This document shows positions 56,865 through 64,000 of a DNA stretch of 64,000 nucleotides, in pieces (within the stretch, counting starts at the first letter, position 1; every line of letters starts with the position of its first letter). The position numbers and the translations under genes were made by a program. The stretch comes from JBBRMW01 sp965246845 (GTDB taxonomy: Bacteria; Chloroflexota; Anaerolineae; Aggregatilineales; UBA2796), in contig CBDFFR010000008.1 in assembly GCA_965246845.1 (NCBI GenBank), forward strand, positions 310,001-374,000. Reading direction: 5' to 3'. The notes beneath the pieces were generated by a model. It was not told where the DNA came from. It did not search any database and worked only from the letters and a program-made list of their open reading frames with translations.

Positions 56865-58277
56865 ATGAACGGGAACGATCTAATTCGCGCGGGTTACACA
56901 TCCGGCAGGGCGCTCGGCCTCGCGCTTGAGGCCGCCAAAGCTGCGCGCAAGACTGGCCGCGAAAACAAGACCATTCGCGAGGAGTTGGTCGCGCTGCTCG
57001 CTGCGCCGGAACAGCACGAAATTGATCCGCTGTATGGCGAAGTTGCGCAGGAGCTATTGCGCGAACGGCGCGTGAGCGAAGCGTACACTCTGGATACGGT
57101 CGCACCGTACCGTATCTGGGGTAAGGACCAGATCGAACCCGGCGCAATCGAGCAGATGGACCGCGCGGCGCGGCTGCCCGTTGCGGTACGCGGCGCGCTC
57201 ATGCCGGATGCACACGTCGGCTATGGACTGCCGATTGGCGGTGTCCTCGCGACCGAAAACAGTGTAATTCCCTACGCGGTCGGCGTCGATATTGCGTGCC
57301 GGATGCGGATGACGATCTTCGATGTCTCGCCGATTGTGCTGGATCAGAAGCGCGACAAGTTTCGCAAGATGATCGAGGGCAATACGCTCTTCGGAACGGG
57401 CAAAACATGGGAGCAGCCTGCCGATCATGCAGTCATGGCCGATTCGACGTGGAACCAGATTCCATTTTTGAAGGCGCTCAAGCCGACCGCGTGGAAACAG
57501 CTCGGCACGAGTGGATCGGGTAATCACTTTGTCGAGTTTGGCGCGCTGGAAGTGGCGCAGCCGATAGAGCAGGCGGGCGGGGCGATCCCACCGGGGAGCT
57601 ATCTCGCGCTCCTCAGCCACAGCGGGAGCCGCCGCCTCGGTGCGGAAATCGCGAACCGCTACACCGAAATTGCGATGGAGAAGCGTGCCAAACTCCCAAA
57701 GGATTTTCTACATCTGGCGTGGCTCGAACTCAACGAGGAAGCCGGTGCGGAATACTGGGCAGCCATGACTCTGGCCGGGCGTTATGCGTCCGCGAATCAT
57801 CAGGTGATCCATGAGAAGATCATCGATGCGGCGCGTTTCGAGGTGCTAGGCACGATTGAAAATCACCATAACTTTGCCTGGGCTTCGCGAATAGATGATA
57901 AAGACGTCATTGTTCATCGCAAAGGCGCGACCCCGGCGGATGCGGGCGTCCTCGGCATTATCCCCGGCAGCATGAGCGCGCCGGGCTACGTGGTGCGCGG
58001 TCTCGGCAATGCGGAATCACTCAACAGCGCAGCGCATGGCGCAGGTCGCCGCATGAGCCGCTCGCAGGCGAACAAAACGTTCGAGTGGAGCGACGTGAAG
58101 CGCAAGCTGAAAAGCGAAGGCGTGGACCTCATCTCAGCGGGGCTGGATGAGTCGCCGGGCGCGTACAAGGACATCCGCGAAGTCATGGCGCGGCAGAACG
58201 ACCTCGTGGAGCCGCTTGCCGAATTCCACCCGAAACTGGTTAAAATGGATGGCAGCGGCGGCAAGGCTGAAGATTAG
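56865..58277 (+). CDS. rtcB: RtcB family RNA ligase-like protein
   Basis: The ATG at 56865 gives 470 residues (MNGNDLIRAGYTSGRALGLA); a frame open 17 codons upstream begins in non-coding sequence. RtcB joins RNA 2',3'-cyclic phosphate ends to 5'-OH with GTP and Mn. Metal-site residues are visible: His117 (MPDAHVGYGLPIGG), Asp142 and Cys145 (GVDIACRMRM), His in GTSGSGNHFVEFG, and His in LLSHSGSRRLG. The guanylate-accepting His is in LNSAAHGAGRRMSRSQA. The N-terminal 80 residues are a helical extension seen in a subgroup of bacterial RtcB-like proteins. tsaD follows after 2 bases. Confidence 0.92.
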   Translation: MNGNDLIRAGYTSGRALGLALEAAKAARKTGRENKTIREELVALLAAPEQHEIDPLYGEVAQELLRERRVSEAYTLDTVAPYRIWGKDQIEPGAIEQMDRAARLPVAVRGALMPDAHVGYGLPIGGVLATENSVIPYAVGVDIACRMRMTIFDVSPIVLDQKRDKFRKMIEGNTLFGTGKTWEQPADHAVMADSTWNQIPFLKALKPTAWKQLGTSGSGNHFVEFGALEVAQPIEQAGGAIPPGSYLALLSHSGSRRLGAEIANRYTEIAMEKRAKLPKDFLHLAWLELNEEAGAEYWAAMTLAGRYASANHQVIHEKIIDAARFEVLGTIENHHNFAWASRIDDKDVIVHRKGATPADAGVLGIIPGSMSAPGYVVRGLGNAESLNSAAHGAGRRMSRSQANKTFEWSDVKRKLKSEGVDLISAGLDESPGAYKDIREVMARQNDLVEPLAEFHPKLVKMDGSGGKAED

Positions 58278-58279
58278 CA

Positions 58280-59326
58280 ATGACCTTGATTCTCGGTATC
58301 GAAACCAGTTGCGATGAAACCAGCGCGGCGCTCGTGCAGGACGGGCGGCACGCACTTTCCAACGTGATCGCCTCACAGGAAGCGACACACGCACACTATG
58401 GCGGCGTCTTCCCGGAAGTCGCCGCGCGGATGCACGTCGAAGCGATTGGCAGCGTGGTCGAAGCGGCATTTGCGGAAGCGAACATGACCCCGGCGCAGAT
58501 CGACGCGGTGGCCGTCACGCGCGGACCGGGGCTGGCCGGGTCACTGCTCGTCGGCGTGAATTTCGCAAAGGGATTGGCGCTCGGTTGGGGGAAGCCGCTC
58601 CTCGGCGTGGATCACATCGAAGGCCATATTTATAGCCTGTGGCTCGATGAGTCGCGCCCGGAGCCGGAGTTCCCGGCGCTGTGCCTGATCGTCTCCGGCG
58701 GCCACACAGAATTGATCCTGATGCGCGGTCACGGCGATTATGCGCTGCTCGGCAAGACGCGCGATGACGCGGCGGGAGAAGCCTTCGATAAAGTGGCGCG
58801 TGTTCTCGGCCTGCCGTACCCCGGCGGTCCCTCCATTGACAAGGCCGCGCGCGACGGCAACCCGACTGCCTATGATTTCATCCGTTCGACGCTGGAGGAC
58901 TCGCCCGGTTTCAGCTTTTCCGGCCTGAAAACGGCAGTCATGCGCGCAGTACAGGCTCCCCCCGCGAATGGCAAGCGCACGCGCGGCGTGGAAGCGATGG
59001 AAGCGGGGCGGCTGCGCGCGGATGTGAACGTGAACGATGCGGCGGCCAGCTTCCAACGCGCGGCGGTCGATCAACTGGTCGCGAAGACGCTCCGCGCGGC
59101 GAACGAGTCCGGCGCGCGTGAAATCCTGATCGCGGGCGGTGTCTCTGCGAATAGCCTGCTCCGCGCTGAAATGCAGCGCCGCGCGTCGATCCCGGTGCGT
59201 TATCCGGCGCTGCGGCTGTGTACCGATAACGCTGCGATGATCGCCGCCGCCGGGTACTATCGCTATCTCTCCGGCCAGCGCGACGGGCTGGAACTGGATG
59301 TCCTCCCTATGCTTTCACTGGCCTGA
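58280..59326 (+). CDS. tsaD: tRNA N6-adenosine threonylcarbamoyltransferase
   Basis: A 348-residue ASKHA-fold enzyme that transfers the threonylcarbamoyl group to A37 of ANN-decoding tRNAs, with TsaB and TsaE encoded elsewhere. ILGIETSCDETSAALVQDG is the phosphate-binding start, HIEGH (112-116) is the metal-binding motif, and LIVSGGHTELILM, DDAAGEAFDKVARVLGLPYP and AGGVSANSLLRAEM follow. Complete. It begins two bases after rtcB, joining two RNA-processing genes in one transcript. A 10-base tandem duplication covers its stop codon. Confidence 0.96.
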   Translation: MTLILGIETSCDETSAALVQDGRHALSNVIASQEATHAHYGGVFPEVAARMHVEAIGSVVEAAFAEANMTPAQIDAVAVTRGPGLAGSLLVGVNFAKGLALGWGKPLLGVDHIEGHIYSLWLDESRPEPEFPALCLIVSGGHTELILMRGHGDYALLGKTRDDAAGEAFDKVARVLGLPYPGGPSIDKAARDGNPTAYDFIRSTLEDSPGFSFSGLKTAVMRAVQAPPANGKRTRGVEAMEAGRLRADVNVNDAAASFQRAAVDQLVAKTLRAANESGAREILIAGGVSANSLLRAEMQRRASIPVRYPALRLCTDNAAMIAAAGYYRYLSGQRDGLELDVLPMLSLA

Positions 59327-59353
59327 ACTGGCCTGAACTGGAAAACTGCCAAA

Positions 59354-59572
59354 ATGGTCCACCACCTGCAACGCCCACCCATCGAACCGAACCGCGTTTA
59401 TAGCCGTGAAGAAGTCGCGGAAGTCCTCAATGTCAGCCTGAGTACGGTTAAGCGTCTGATTAATTCTGGACACCTGCGCGTCAGCCAGCCGCCTGGAATG
59501 CGTCGGGTATTGATTCTGGGACAGCATATACTCGATTTGATCGTGGCGACCGAAGTGCGCGCGGGCGTGTGA
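59354..59572 (+). CDS. Small HTH (excisionase/MerR-type) DNA-binding protein
   Basis: A 72-residue protein 27 bases after tsaD. RVYSREEVAEVLNVSLSTVK RLINSGHLRVS is a helix-turn-helix of the excisionase/MerR_1 type, in which a recognition helix is followed by a wing. No integrase, phage or transposon is adjacent, so it is probably a small regulator or a remnant. No clear target site was found. Confidence 0.75.
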   Translation: MVHHLQRPPIEPNRVYSREEVAEVLNVSLSTVKRLINSGHLRVSQPPGMRRVLILGQHILDLIVATEVRAGV

Positions 59573-59588
59573 CTCCCGGTAGCATCTT

Positions 59589-59648
59589 TGTAGGGGCGGA
59601 CCGATGTGTCCGCCCTAACGCGGATCAGGCAAGCCGCCACCACTACGC
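59589..59648. repeat. Dispersed palindromes, types A and B (decayed)
   Basis: Type A unit TGTAGGGGCGGACCGATGTG then TCCGCCC (59589-59615) and a worn type B unit (59621-59648, GATCAGGCAAGCCGCCACCA then CTACGCC) ahead of the PBP gene. Confidence 0.75.
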
Positions 59649-59684
59649 CTTGAGTATCGACGCTGAGTTGTACTGGAATATTCA

Positions 59685-61991
59685 TTGATTCGTCTCAAAC
59701 TGGCAAGCAGCATCCTCACGTTGATAATCCTCATCTCCGCGTGTACAGAAGCGCCCGCCGCCACCATTCCCGGCGCGCAGCCCGGTCCGACCGCACCGCC
59801 GACCCTCGCGGATGCGTGCGTGGTCGCGGATGACTTCCTCAAGGGGTGGGAGACCAAAGACTTCGCCGCGATGTACAAGTTGATTTCGCCCAAGAGCCAG
59901 CAGTTGTCACAGACGCAGTTCAGCGCGATTTACACCGACGCGGAGCAAAAGCTCGCGAATTCTGCGAAGACGCACACGCTCAACTGTGACAACGCGATAA
60001 CGCAGGGGACGACCGCCGCGATTACTTACGATATGAAATTCACAGGCGCGACTCTCGGCGATTTCACGGATCCGGCGCGCACGATGCGCCTGACACTCAC
60101 GCCGAACGGGTGGCGCGTGGCATGGTCCACGATGGATATTTTCGAGGGGATGGCGGGCGGTACGCGGCTTGATTTGAAGCAGACGCCTGCCTCGCGCGGC
60201 ACGATCTACGACCGGACAGGAAAGCCGCTCGCGCAGGACAATCAGGTGCTTTATACAGCGAAACTGTTCACGCGCGTGTATCCCGGCAACCCCGATCAAT
60301 GCTTTGCCTATATCGCGAATGTGTTCAAGCAGCGCTACACGGATGTGAAAGCCGACTATGGACCGTTCACTGGATTGGATTACGGCTACACCATCGGCAA
60401 TCTGGACGAGGGGACGTACACCGCGCGGCGCGGTGACATCGATAAGTTCTGTAAGGTGACATGGGACAAGCACACCACGCGCGTCTATCGCGCGAATGGC
60501 CTTGCCTCACAAATGCTCGGTTACATCGGGCAGATCACACCGGATCAGCAGGATCGCTTCGCGGGCTATCCGCAGGGTGCGCTCATCGGGCAGGCAGGGA
60601 TTGAAGCCAAGTACGAGCGACAGTTGGCGGGGTTGCCGGGTGCGGAGTTGACGCTGCGCACCTCGACCGGGACGCTGATCCGCTCGATCCGCAAGACGGA
60701 GAGTTCATCGGCGCAGGATGTCCGCACGACGCTCGACGGCGATTTGCAGGTCGCGGTCGAGCAGGCGATCTCGGATGCGTACAACTACGCGCAGAATAGT
60801 TGGGGGCAGTTCAGCACGGGCGCGGCGGCGATTGTGATGGATGTGAACACCGGGCAAATCCTCGCGCTGGCGAGCTACCCGACCTTCGATGTCGATGTGT
60901 TCAATTCCGACACGCGGCTGGAAACGACGAAACTCCTGACAAGGATCGTAAGTGCTGGCAACCCGAATAAAAGCCCACAAAAGAACCGCGTTTCGCAGGA
61001 GTATTCCGCGCTCGCTTCCGTAATGAAAATTGTTTCGATGGCCGCCGCTGCCGATAGTGGGACGGTCAAGCCGACCGATACGTATACCTGCAAGGGGACC
61101 TACAACGGCGCGGCGCTCGGTGATACGCAGGGGACGCGCGTAGACTGGATTTATACCGACCCCTGGTACAAGCAGCAAGGCAAGAACTTTCACGGCGATA
61201 TTACGCTGACGCAGGCGCTGACCGCCTCGTGCGACGTGTATTTCTGGCAGGTTGGCGGGCTGCTCAACAAAAAAGACCCGAACCTGCTGCCGTCATACAT
61301 GGCGAAGATGGGACTCGGCAAGGTGACGGGTTCCAATGATCTGGACGAACTCAAGGGACAAATCCCGTCGCCGGATAACATCGCGGAGTTGACCAAAACC
61401 GAAGGCCGCCGCTGGACCGCCGCCGACGCGCTCAACATCGTGATCGGGCAGGGCGATGTATTGGTGACGCCGCTGCAAGTCGCGCACATGATGGTTGCCA
61501 TCGCGAACGGCGGGACGTTCTACAAGCCCTACTTCGTGGATAGCGTCGGCTCAGTGCAGCAGATGAGCTATACAGCCAAACCGGAAGCGCAGGGCAAAAT
61601 GGAAGTCGATCCGAAGGTGCTGGAAGCGGTACGCAAGGGCTTGTGCGGCGTGACGATGGACCCCGACCTTGGCACGGCGCACTGGTTCCTCTCCGATTGG
61701 AAGTTCGATAAAATCTCGTTCTGCGGCAAGACCGGGACCGCGCAGACGGGTTCAGCCTACCCGAACGGCTGGTTCGCCGCGTTCGCGGGTCCCGCCGGGA
61801 AGCCGCCGGAAATCGCAATTGTGGCGCTGGTCGAGCGCGGGCGCGAAGGCTCCGAAACAGCGGGACCCATCGTGCGGCGCATCGTCGAGTCGTATTACAA
61901 AATCCCGTATGCGAACTATCCGCAATTCTGGTCGGAGGCGTATGTACCGCTCGCGGACCCGAACGCGGTCAGCGACGGGGGAAGGCATTAG
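59685..61991 (+). CDS. Penicillin-binding protein 2-like lipoprotein (MecA_N + transpeptidase)
   Basis: A 768-residue class B PBP from a TTG start. The N-terminus is a lipoprotein signal with lipobox ISAC (Cys20) rather than a membrane anchor. Residues about 40-155 resemble the NTF2-like MecA N-terminal domain, about 170-330 is the dimerisation-type domain (RGTIYDRTGKPLA) and about 375-750 is the transpeptidase. Active-site motifs are S-x-x-K at Ser445-Lys448 (ASVMKI), Ser515-Cys-Asp517 in place of SxN, and KTGT at 682-685. It cross-links peptidoglycan outside the membrane. A MecA/PBP2a-like architecture does not by itself show beta-lactam resistance. Confidence 0.88.
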   Translation: MIRLKLASSILTLIILISACTEAPAATIPGAQPGPTAPPTLADACVVADDFLKGWETKDFAAMYKLISPKSQQLSQTQFSAIYTDAEQKLANSAKTHTLNCDNAITQGTTAAITYDMKFTGATLGDFTDPARTMRLTLTPNGWRVAWSTMDIFEGMAGGTRLDLKQTPASRGTIYDRTGKPLAQDNQVLYTAKLFTRVYPGNPDQCFAYIANVFKQRYTDVKADYGPFTGLDYGYTIGNLDEGTYTARRGDIDKFCKVTWDKHTTRVYRANGLASQMLGYIGQITPDQQDRFAGYPQGALIGQAGIEAKYERQLAGLPGAELTLRTSTGTLIRSIRKTESSSAQDVRTTLDGDLQVAVEQAISDAYNYAQNSWGQFSTGAAAIVMDVNTGQILALASYPTFDVDVFNSDTRLETTKLLTRIVSAGNPNKSPQKNRVSQEYSALASVMKIVSMAAAADSGTVKPTDTYTCKGTYNGAALGDTQGTRVDWIYTDPWYKQQGKNFHGDITLTQALTASCDVYFWQVGGLLNKKDPNLLPSYMAKMGLGKVTGSNDLDELKGQIPSPDNIAELTKTEGRRWTAADALNIVIGQGDVLVTPLQVAHMMVAIANGGTFYKPYFVDSVGSVQQMSYTAKPEAQGKMEVDPKVLEAVRKGLCGVTMDPDLGTAHWFLSDWKFDKISFCGKTGTAQTGSAYPNGWFAAFAGPAGKPPEIAIVALVERGREGSETAGPIVRRIVESYYKIPYANYPQFWSEAYVPLADPNAVSDGGRH

Positions 61992-62025
61992 CGCCCGTGT
62001 GCAAAAGCATGACTCGATAAACGAA

Positions 62026-62054
62026 ACGGCGCGGGATCGAAATCACCGCGCCGT
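62026..62054. terminator. Bidirectional terminator-like hairpin
   Basis: ACGGCGCGG (62026-62034) pairs perfectly with CCGCGCCGT (62046-62054) around an 11-base loop, between the convergent PBP and ferritin-like genes. No long T-run follows on either side. A second hairpin (AGGCG/CGCCT with outer AAGTAG/CTACTT) lies at about 62073-62107 over the ferritin-like stop. Confidence 0.6.
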
Positions 62055-62102
62055 CGCTTACGTTATAAATGGAGAAGTAGCAGGCGGGTTGCGCCTCTGC
62101 TC

Positions 62103-62870
62103 CTACTTGGCGGGCGTTGCAGCCGACTTCTCGGCGAACGGGGCGATCACCGTGCCGAACGGCGCGGGCAGCTTGGTGAGTTGGGTGGTCTTGCCGATAG
62201 CACTCTTGATCGCAGCGTCATCGGGGGCGGCAAGGGCGGTTGTTTCCATATCGCCGAGCGCACCTTTTTTGCCGTCGAGCAGCGGCATCACGACCGGAAC
62301 CGCATCCTTGACGAGGTAGAACGGCGCGGCGGCAAGCGAAAGATTGTTCGGCGGGGTCAGGCCAGCGACCTGATTCATGAACAGCAAGTGCTGCGCTTCG
62401 ACAGCGCAGACCTGCGTGGCGATAGCGGCAAACGCGGGCTGGCCGAGCTTCGCGAAGCTGTGCGCGGCGGCGATATACGCGCCGACGAACACGGTTTCCG
62501 CGATGCCAGTGACGGTCGCAAAAGTAATCTTGTCATCGAACGTCTTGAGCGGGAAGAAGAACTTGGTCGCCAGTGGCTTCGCGCCGAGGCTGACGAGATA
62601 GTTGTAGTGGAAGTATTCCTGCTCCAGGCCGGCGACAATGTAGGCGCGCTCGCCAGCGGCGAAATTGGCTTTTGTGGTCGCTTGCAGTGCGCGGAAGTAG
62701 TGTGTCGTTGCGAACAGTTCGGCGGTCGCCGCGATGTTGATGATGTCCTGAATGGTTTCGTCATCCGCCGCGAGTGCGCGGGTTCCGAACATACCACCAA
62801 AACCAATTGCCATTGCCGCTGTTGCGACCGAACCACTCTTCAAAAGATCACGACGGGAAATACCAGACAT
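62103..62870 (-). CDS. Tat-exported ferritin-like domain protein
   Basis: The ATG at 62870 gives MSGISRRDLLKSGSVATAAM, a twin-arginine signal (SRRDLLK); 16 further codons are open upstream but would push the Tat motif inward. The 255-residue product has a four-helix ferritin-like pattern with carboxylate/His residues in AATAELFATTHYFRAL, GLEQEYFHYNYLVSLGA, GIAETVFVGAYIAAAHSFAK and VEAQHLLFMNQVAGL. Such DUF4439/Ferritin_2-type proteins are secreted and poorly characterised. Metal binding is likely because the Glu/His pairs are retained. A palindromic operator candidate lies upstream. Confidence 0.85.
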   Translation of the reverse strand: MSGISRRDLLKSGSVATAAMAIGFGGMFGTRALAADDETIQDIINIAATAELFATTHYFRALQATTKANFAAGERAYIVAGLEQEYFHYNYLVSLGAKPLATKFFFPLKTFDDKITFATVTGIAETVFVGAYIAAAHSFAKLGQPAFAAIATQVCAVEAQHLLFMNQVAGLTPPNNLSLAAAPFYLVKDAVPVVMPLLDGKKGALGDMETTALAAPDDAAIKSAIGKTTQLTKLPAPFGTVIAPFAEKSAATPAK

Positions 62871-63003
62871 TGTTGAAGCCTCCACGTAAAATCGTTGCTG
62901 TTTTGTGTTGCGCGACACGTTGCAGACTATACGAGGATTTTTCGCATTTGTGCGCCTTCGTCAGGCAACCTTTATAACTTTGAGTCAAGTTTTTATACGA
63001 GTT

Positions 63004-63020
63004 CTTTACACTGTGTAAAG
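63004..63020. promoter_or_regulatory. Perfect 17-bp palindrome, operator candidate
   Basis: CTTTACACTGTGTAAAG is symmetric over eight bases on each side of a central T. It lies about 134 bases upstream of the ferritin-like start in an unusually AT-rich gap. A second imperfect dyad AACTTTGAGTCAAGTT lies at about 62977-62992. A one-base centre argues against an RNA hairpin and for a protein-binding site. Confidence 0.5.
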
Positions 63021-63122
63021 GCATTAGTTGCCCTTGAGTGCGGTCTGAATACCTTATGAGCGAAAGCTATGTATGTTGATAACTAATGAAATGTGTAAAT
63101 TTATACGGTCCCGTACTACCTT

Positions 63123-64000
63123 TTACTTCGCACCGTAAATTGCCGCGTATACCTGATACTGCTCATATATACGCCGTACATAGGTTTGCGTTTCGTCATA
63201 TTCAATCGCTTGCAAGAAAAAATCGGGATCGCCGCCAGAAATGCGCAACCATTCGGCGCTGCTGCCCGGACCGCCGTTGTACGCCGCGAGTGCGGCATAG
63301 GTATTTCCGTTGAAGGTCGTCAACTGCTCACTCAGGTAGTAAATGCCGAATTCGACATTCACAAACGGTCGGAACAAATCGCTGTTCTGATAATCCGGCC
63401 AGGTAAGCTTCTGCGCGATGTATGCGCCCGTATCCGGGATGATCTGCATCAGCCCCTGCGCGGCGGCGTAAGATTTCGCAAAACTCTCATAGAGGCTCTC
63501 CTGCCGCATCAGCGCGAAGACGAGCAGCGGGTCCACTTTATATTTTTGCGCGGCGGGCAGTACCAGATCATAATACGCAATTGGGTACGCAAGCGCCGCA
63601 ATGGCGCGCGGAGCCTGCGCCGGACCGATTTTCGCGCTTGCGATGAGCAGTTCGGCGGTGCTGATCGCCTCGCGATACAACCCAATCTGGTAAAAATACG
63701 ACGCGAGCTGATAGAGCGCCAGCGGATTGGCCGCGTATTCATCCCGCAGCCCGGCATATTCCGCGCGCGCCTGTTCATAGGCCGCGACCGTCCACAGCTC
63801 ATCACCGCGCAGCTTGCGCGCGTCGCTCGCCAGTTCGGGCGCGAGCCGCCACAGGTCGCCCACCGCCGTAATTTTGAACGTGCTGCGCATCCAGGCGTCG
63901 GCCTCTGCGATATGCGCCGGATCGTTGAATGCCCAGTCGTAGCGTGCGGGCGGCAGCAGCGGACCGTGACCATTCAGAATATCGTTCGCGCGGGCGCTGT
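63123..64000 (-). CDS. Lytic transglycosylase (SLT family), C-terminal part
   Basis: The frame is open to the right edge of the window, so the N-terminus is missing; 292 residues are seen. The first part is a helical solenoid of TPR-like repeats as in Slt70 (AYEQARAEYAGLRDEYAANP, LASYFYQIGLYREAISTAEL). The last 160 residues form the lysozyme-like catalytic domain with LVFALMRQESLYESFAKSYA (catalytic Glu in RQES), GLMQIIPDTGAYIA and ALAAYNGGPGSSAEWL. It cleaves peptidoglycan to 1,6-anhydro products outside the membrane. It ends about 250 bases before the ferritin-like gene on the same strand. Confidence 0.9.
   Translation of the reverse strand, partial: SARANDILNGHGPLLPPARYDWAFNDPAHIAEADAWMRSTFKITAVGDLWRLAPELASDARKLRGDELWTVAAYEQARAEYAGLRDEYAANPLALYQLASYFYQIGLYREAISTAELLIASAKIGPAQAPRAIAALAYPIAYYDLVLPAAQKYKVDPLLVFALMRQESLYESFAKSYAAAQGLMQIIPDTGAYIAQKLTWPDYQNSDLFRPFVNVEFGIYYLSEQLTTFNGNTYAALAAYNGGPGSSAEWLRISGGDPDFFLQAIEYDETQTYVRRIYEQYQVYAAIYGAK

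Noticed and set aside
59354..59572. Evidence for an integrated phage or excisable element at the excisionase-like gene
   Set aside because: No integrase, att-like repeats or phage genes lie nearby; a small HTH gene alone is not enough.
59685..61991. Methicillin-type resistance determinant
   Set aside because: MecA_N-type domains are found in many ordinary class B PBPs. Nothing in the context (no mecR/mecI or bla genes) indicates resistance.

Overview
The window reads as a chromosomal segment of a moderately GC-rich bacterium. It is most consistent with a Chloroflexota (Anaerolineae-like) genome. That placement is inference from gene content and style: an aapJQMP-type transporter, tandem Uma2 genes, DUF2089 and DUF4097/SHOCT-like proteins, a sortase, a MecA_N-type lipoprotein PBP, frequent TTG/GTG starts, and short palindromes (GGGCGGAC...GTCCGCCC and relatives) in many intergenic gaps. 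No rRNA, phage block or CRISPR array was seen.

Layout. 1-720: two tandem Uma2 genes, the first cut by the window edge. 854-5613: polar amino-acid ABC operon aapJ-(VOC insert)-aapQ-aapM-aapP. 5659-10449: minus-strand alpha/beta hydrolase, methyltransferase and AddA/UvrD-like helicase-nuclease. 10565-11871: a coupled pair of SLATT/DUF4231-like two-TM proteins. 11990-16080: a membrane-HEAT-cNMP fusion protein and a sortase. 16248-21624: a coupled minus-strand operon of S9 peptidase, peptide-binding protein and two Dpp-type permeases. 21867-30591: a divergent glycan locus with two glycosyltransferases, a GH-GT4 fusion, an MDR dehydrogenase, a Gfo/Idh/MocA oxidoreductase and a UDP-galactopyranose-mutase-like flavoprotein. 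30671-32477: a duplicated antitoxin-PIN module, one copy decayed. 32488-41872: a 2-hydroxyacid dehydrogenase, an orphan beta-propeller-like protein, then a LacI-controlled sugar ABC operon ending in a phosphomannose-isomerase-like cupin. 41936-44205: L,D-transpeptidase, lipid kinase, tRNA-Leu(CAA). 44278-45714: an IS4-like element bracketed by identical palindromes. 45864-49716: DUF2089, DUF4097/SHOCT, GNAT, a small SHOCT-like protein and a MinD-like ATPase. 49807-51147: orphan antitoxin-like gene and an IS982 element. 51218-56620: FAD oxidoreductase, DCC protein, GT-C membrane protein and metG with an attenuator-like leader. 56865-61991: rtcB, tsaD, a small HTH protein and a PBP2-like lipoprotein. 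62103-64000: Tat-exported ferritin-like protein and a lytic transglycosylase cut by the window end.

Working together. Three import systems (polar amino acids, peptides, a sugar) point to a heterotrophic scavenging lifestyle. The peptide importer is translationally coupled to a peptidase, and the sugar importer sits with its own repressor and an isomerase. Cell-envelope genes recur (sortase, L,D-transpeptidase, PBP2, lytic transglycosylase, lipid kinase, UGM/GT cluster).

The most interesting unexplained structure is the metG leader. It has a near-consensus promoter (TTGACG-17-TATAAT) whose expected start point coincides with the ATG of a 29-codon ORF carrying tandem Met and tandem Trp codons. 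An intrinsic terminator follows, and then metG. Other points are the decayed antitoxin-PIN duplication, a VOC gene that appears to have landed on the 5' end of aapQ, and an IS whose two flanks are the same 22-bp genomic palindrome.
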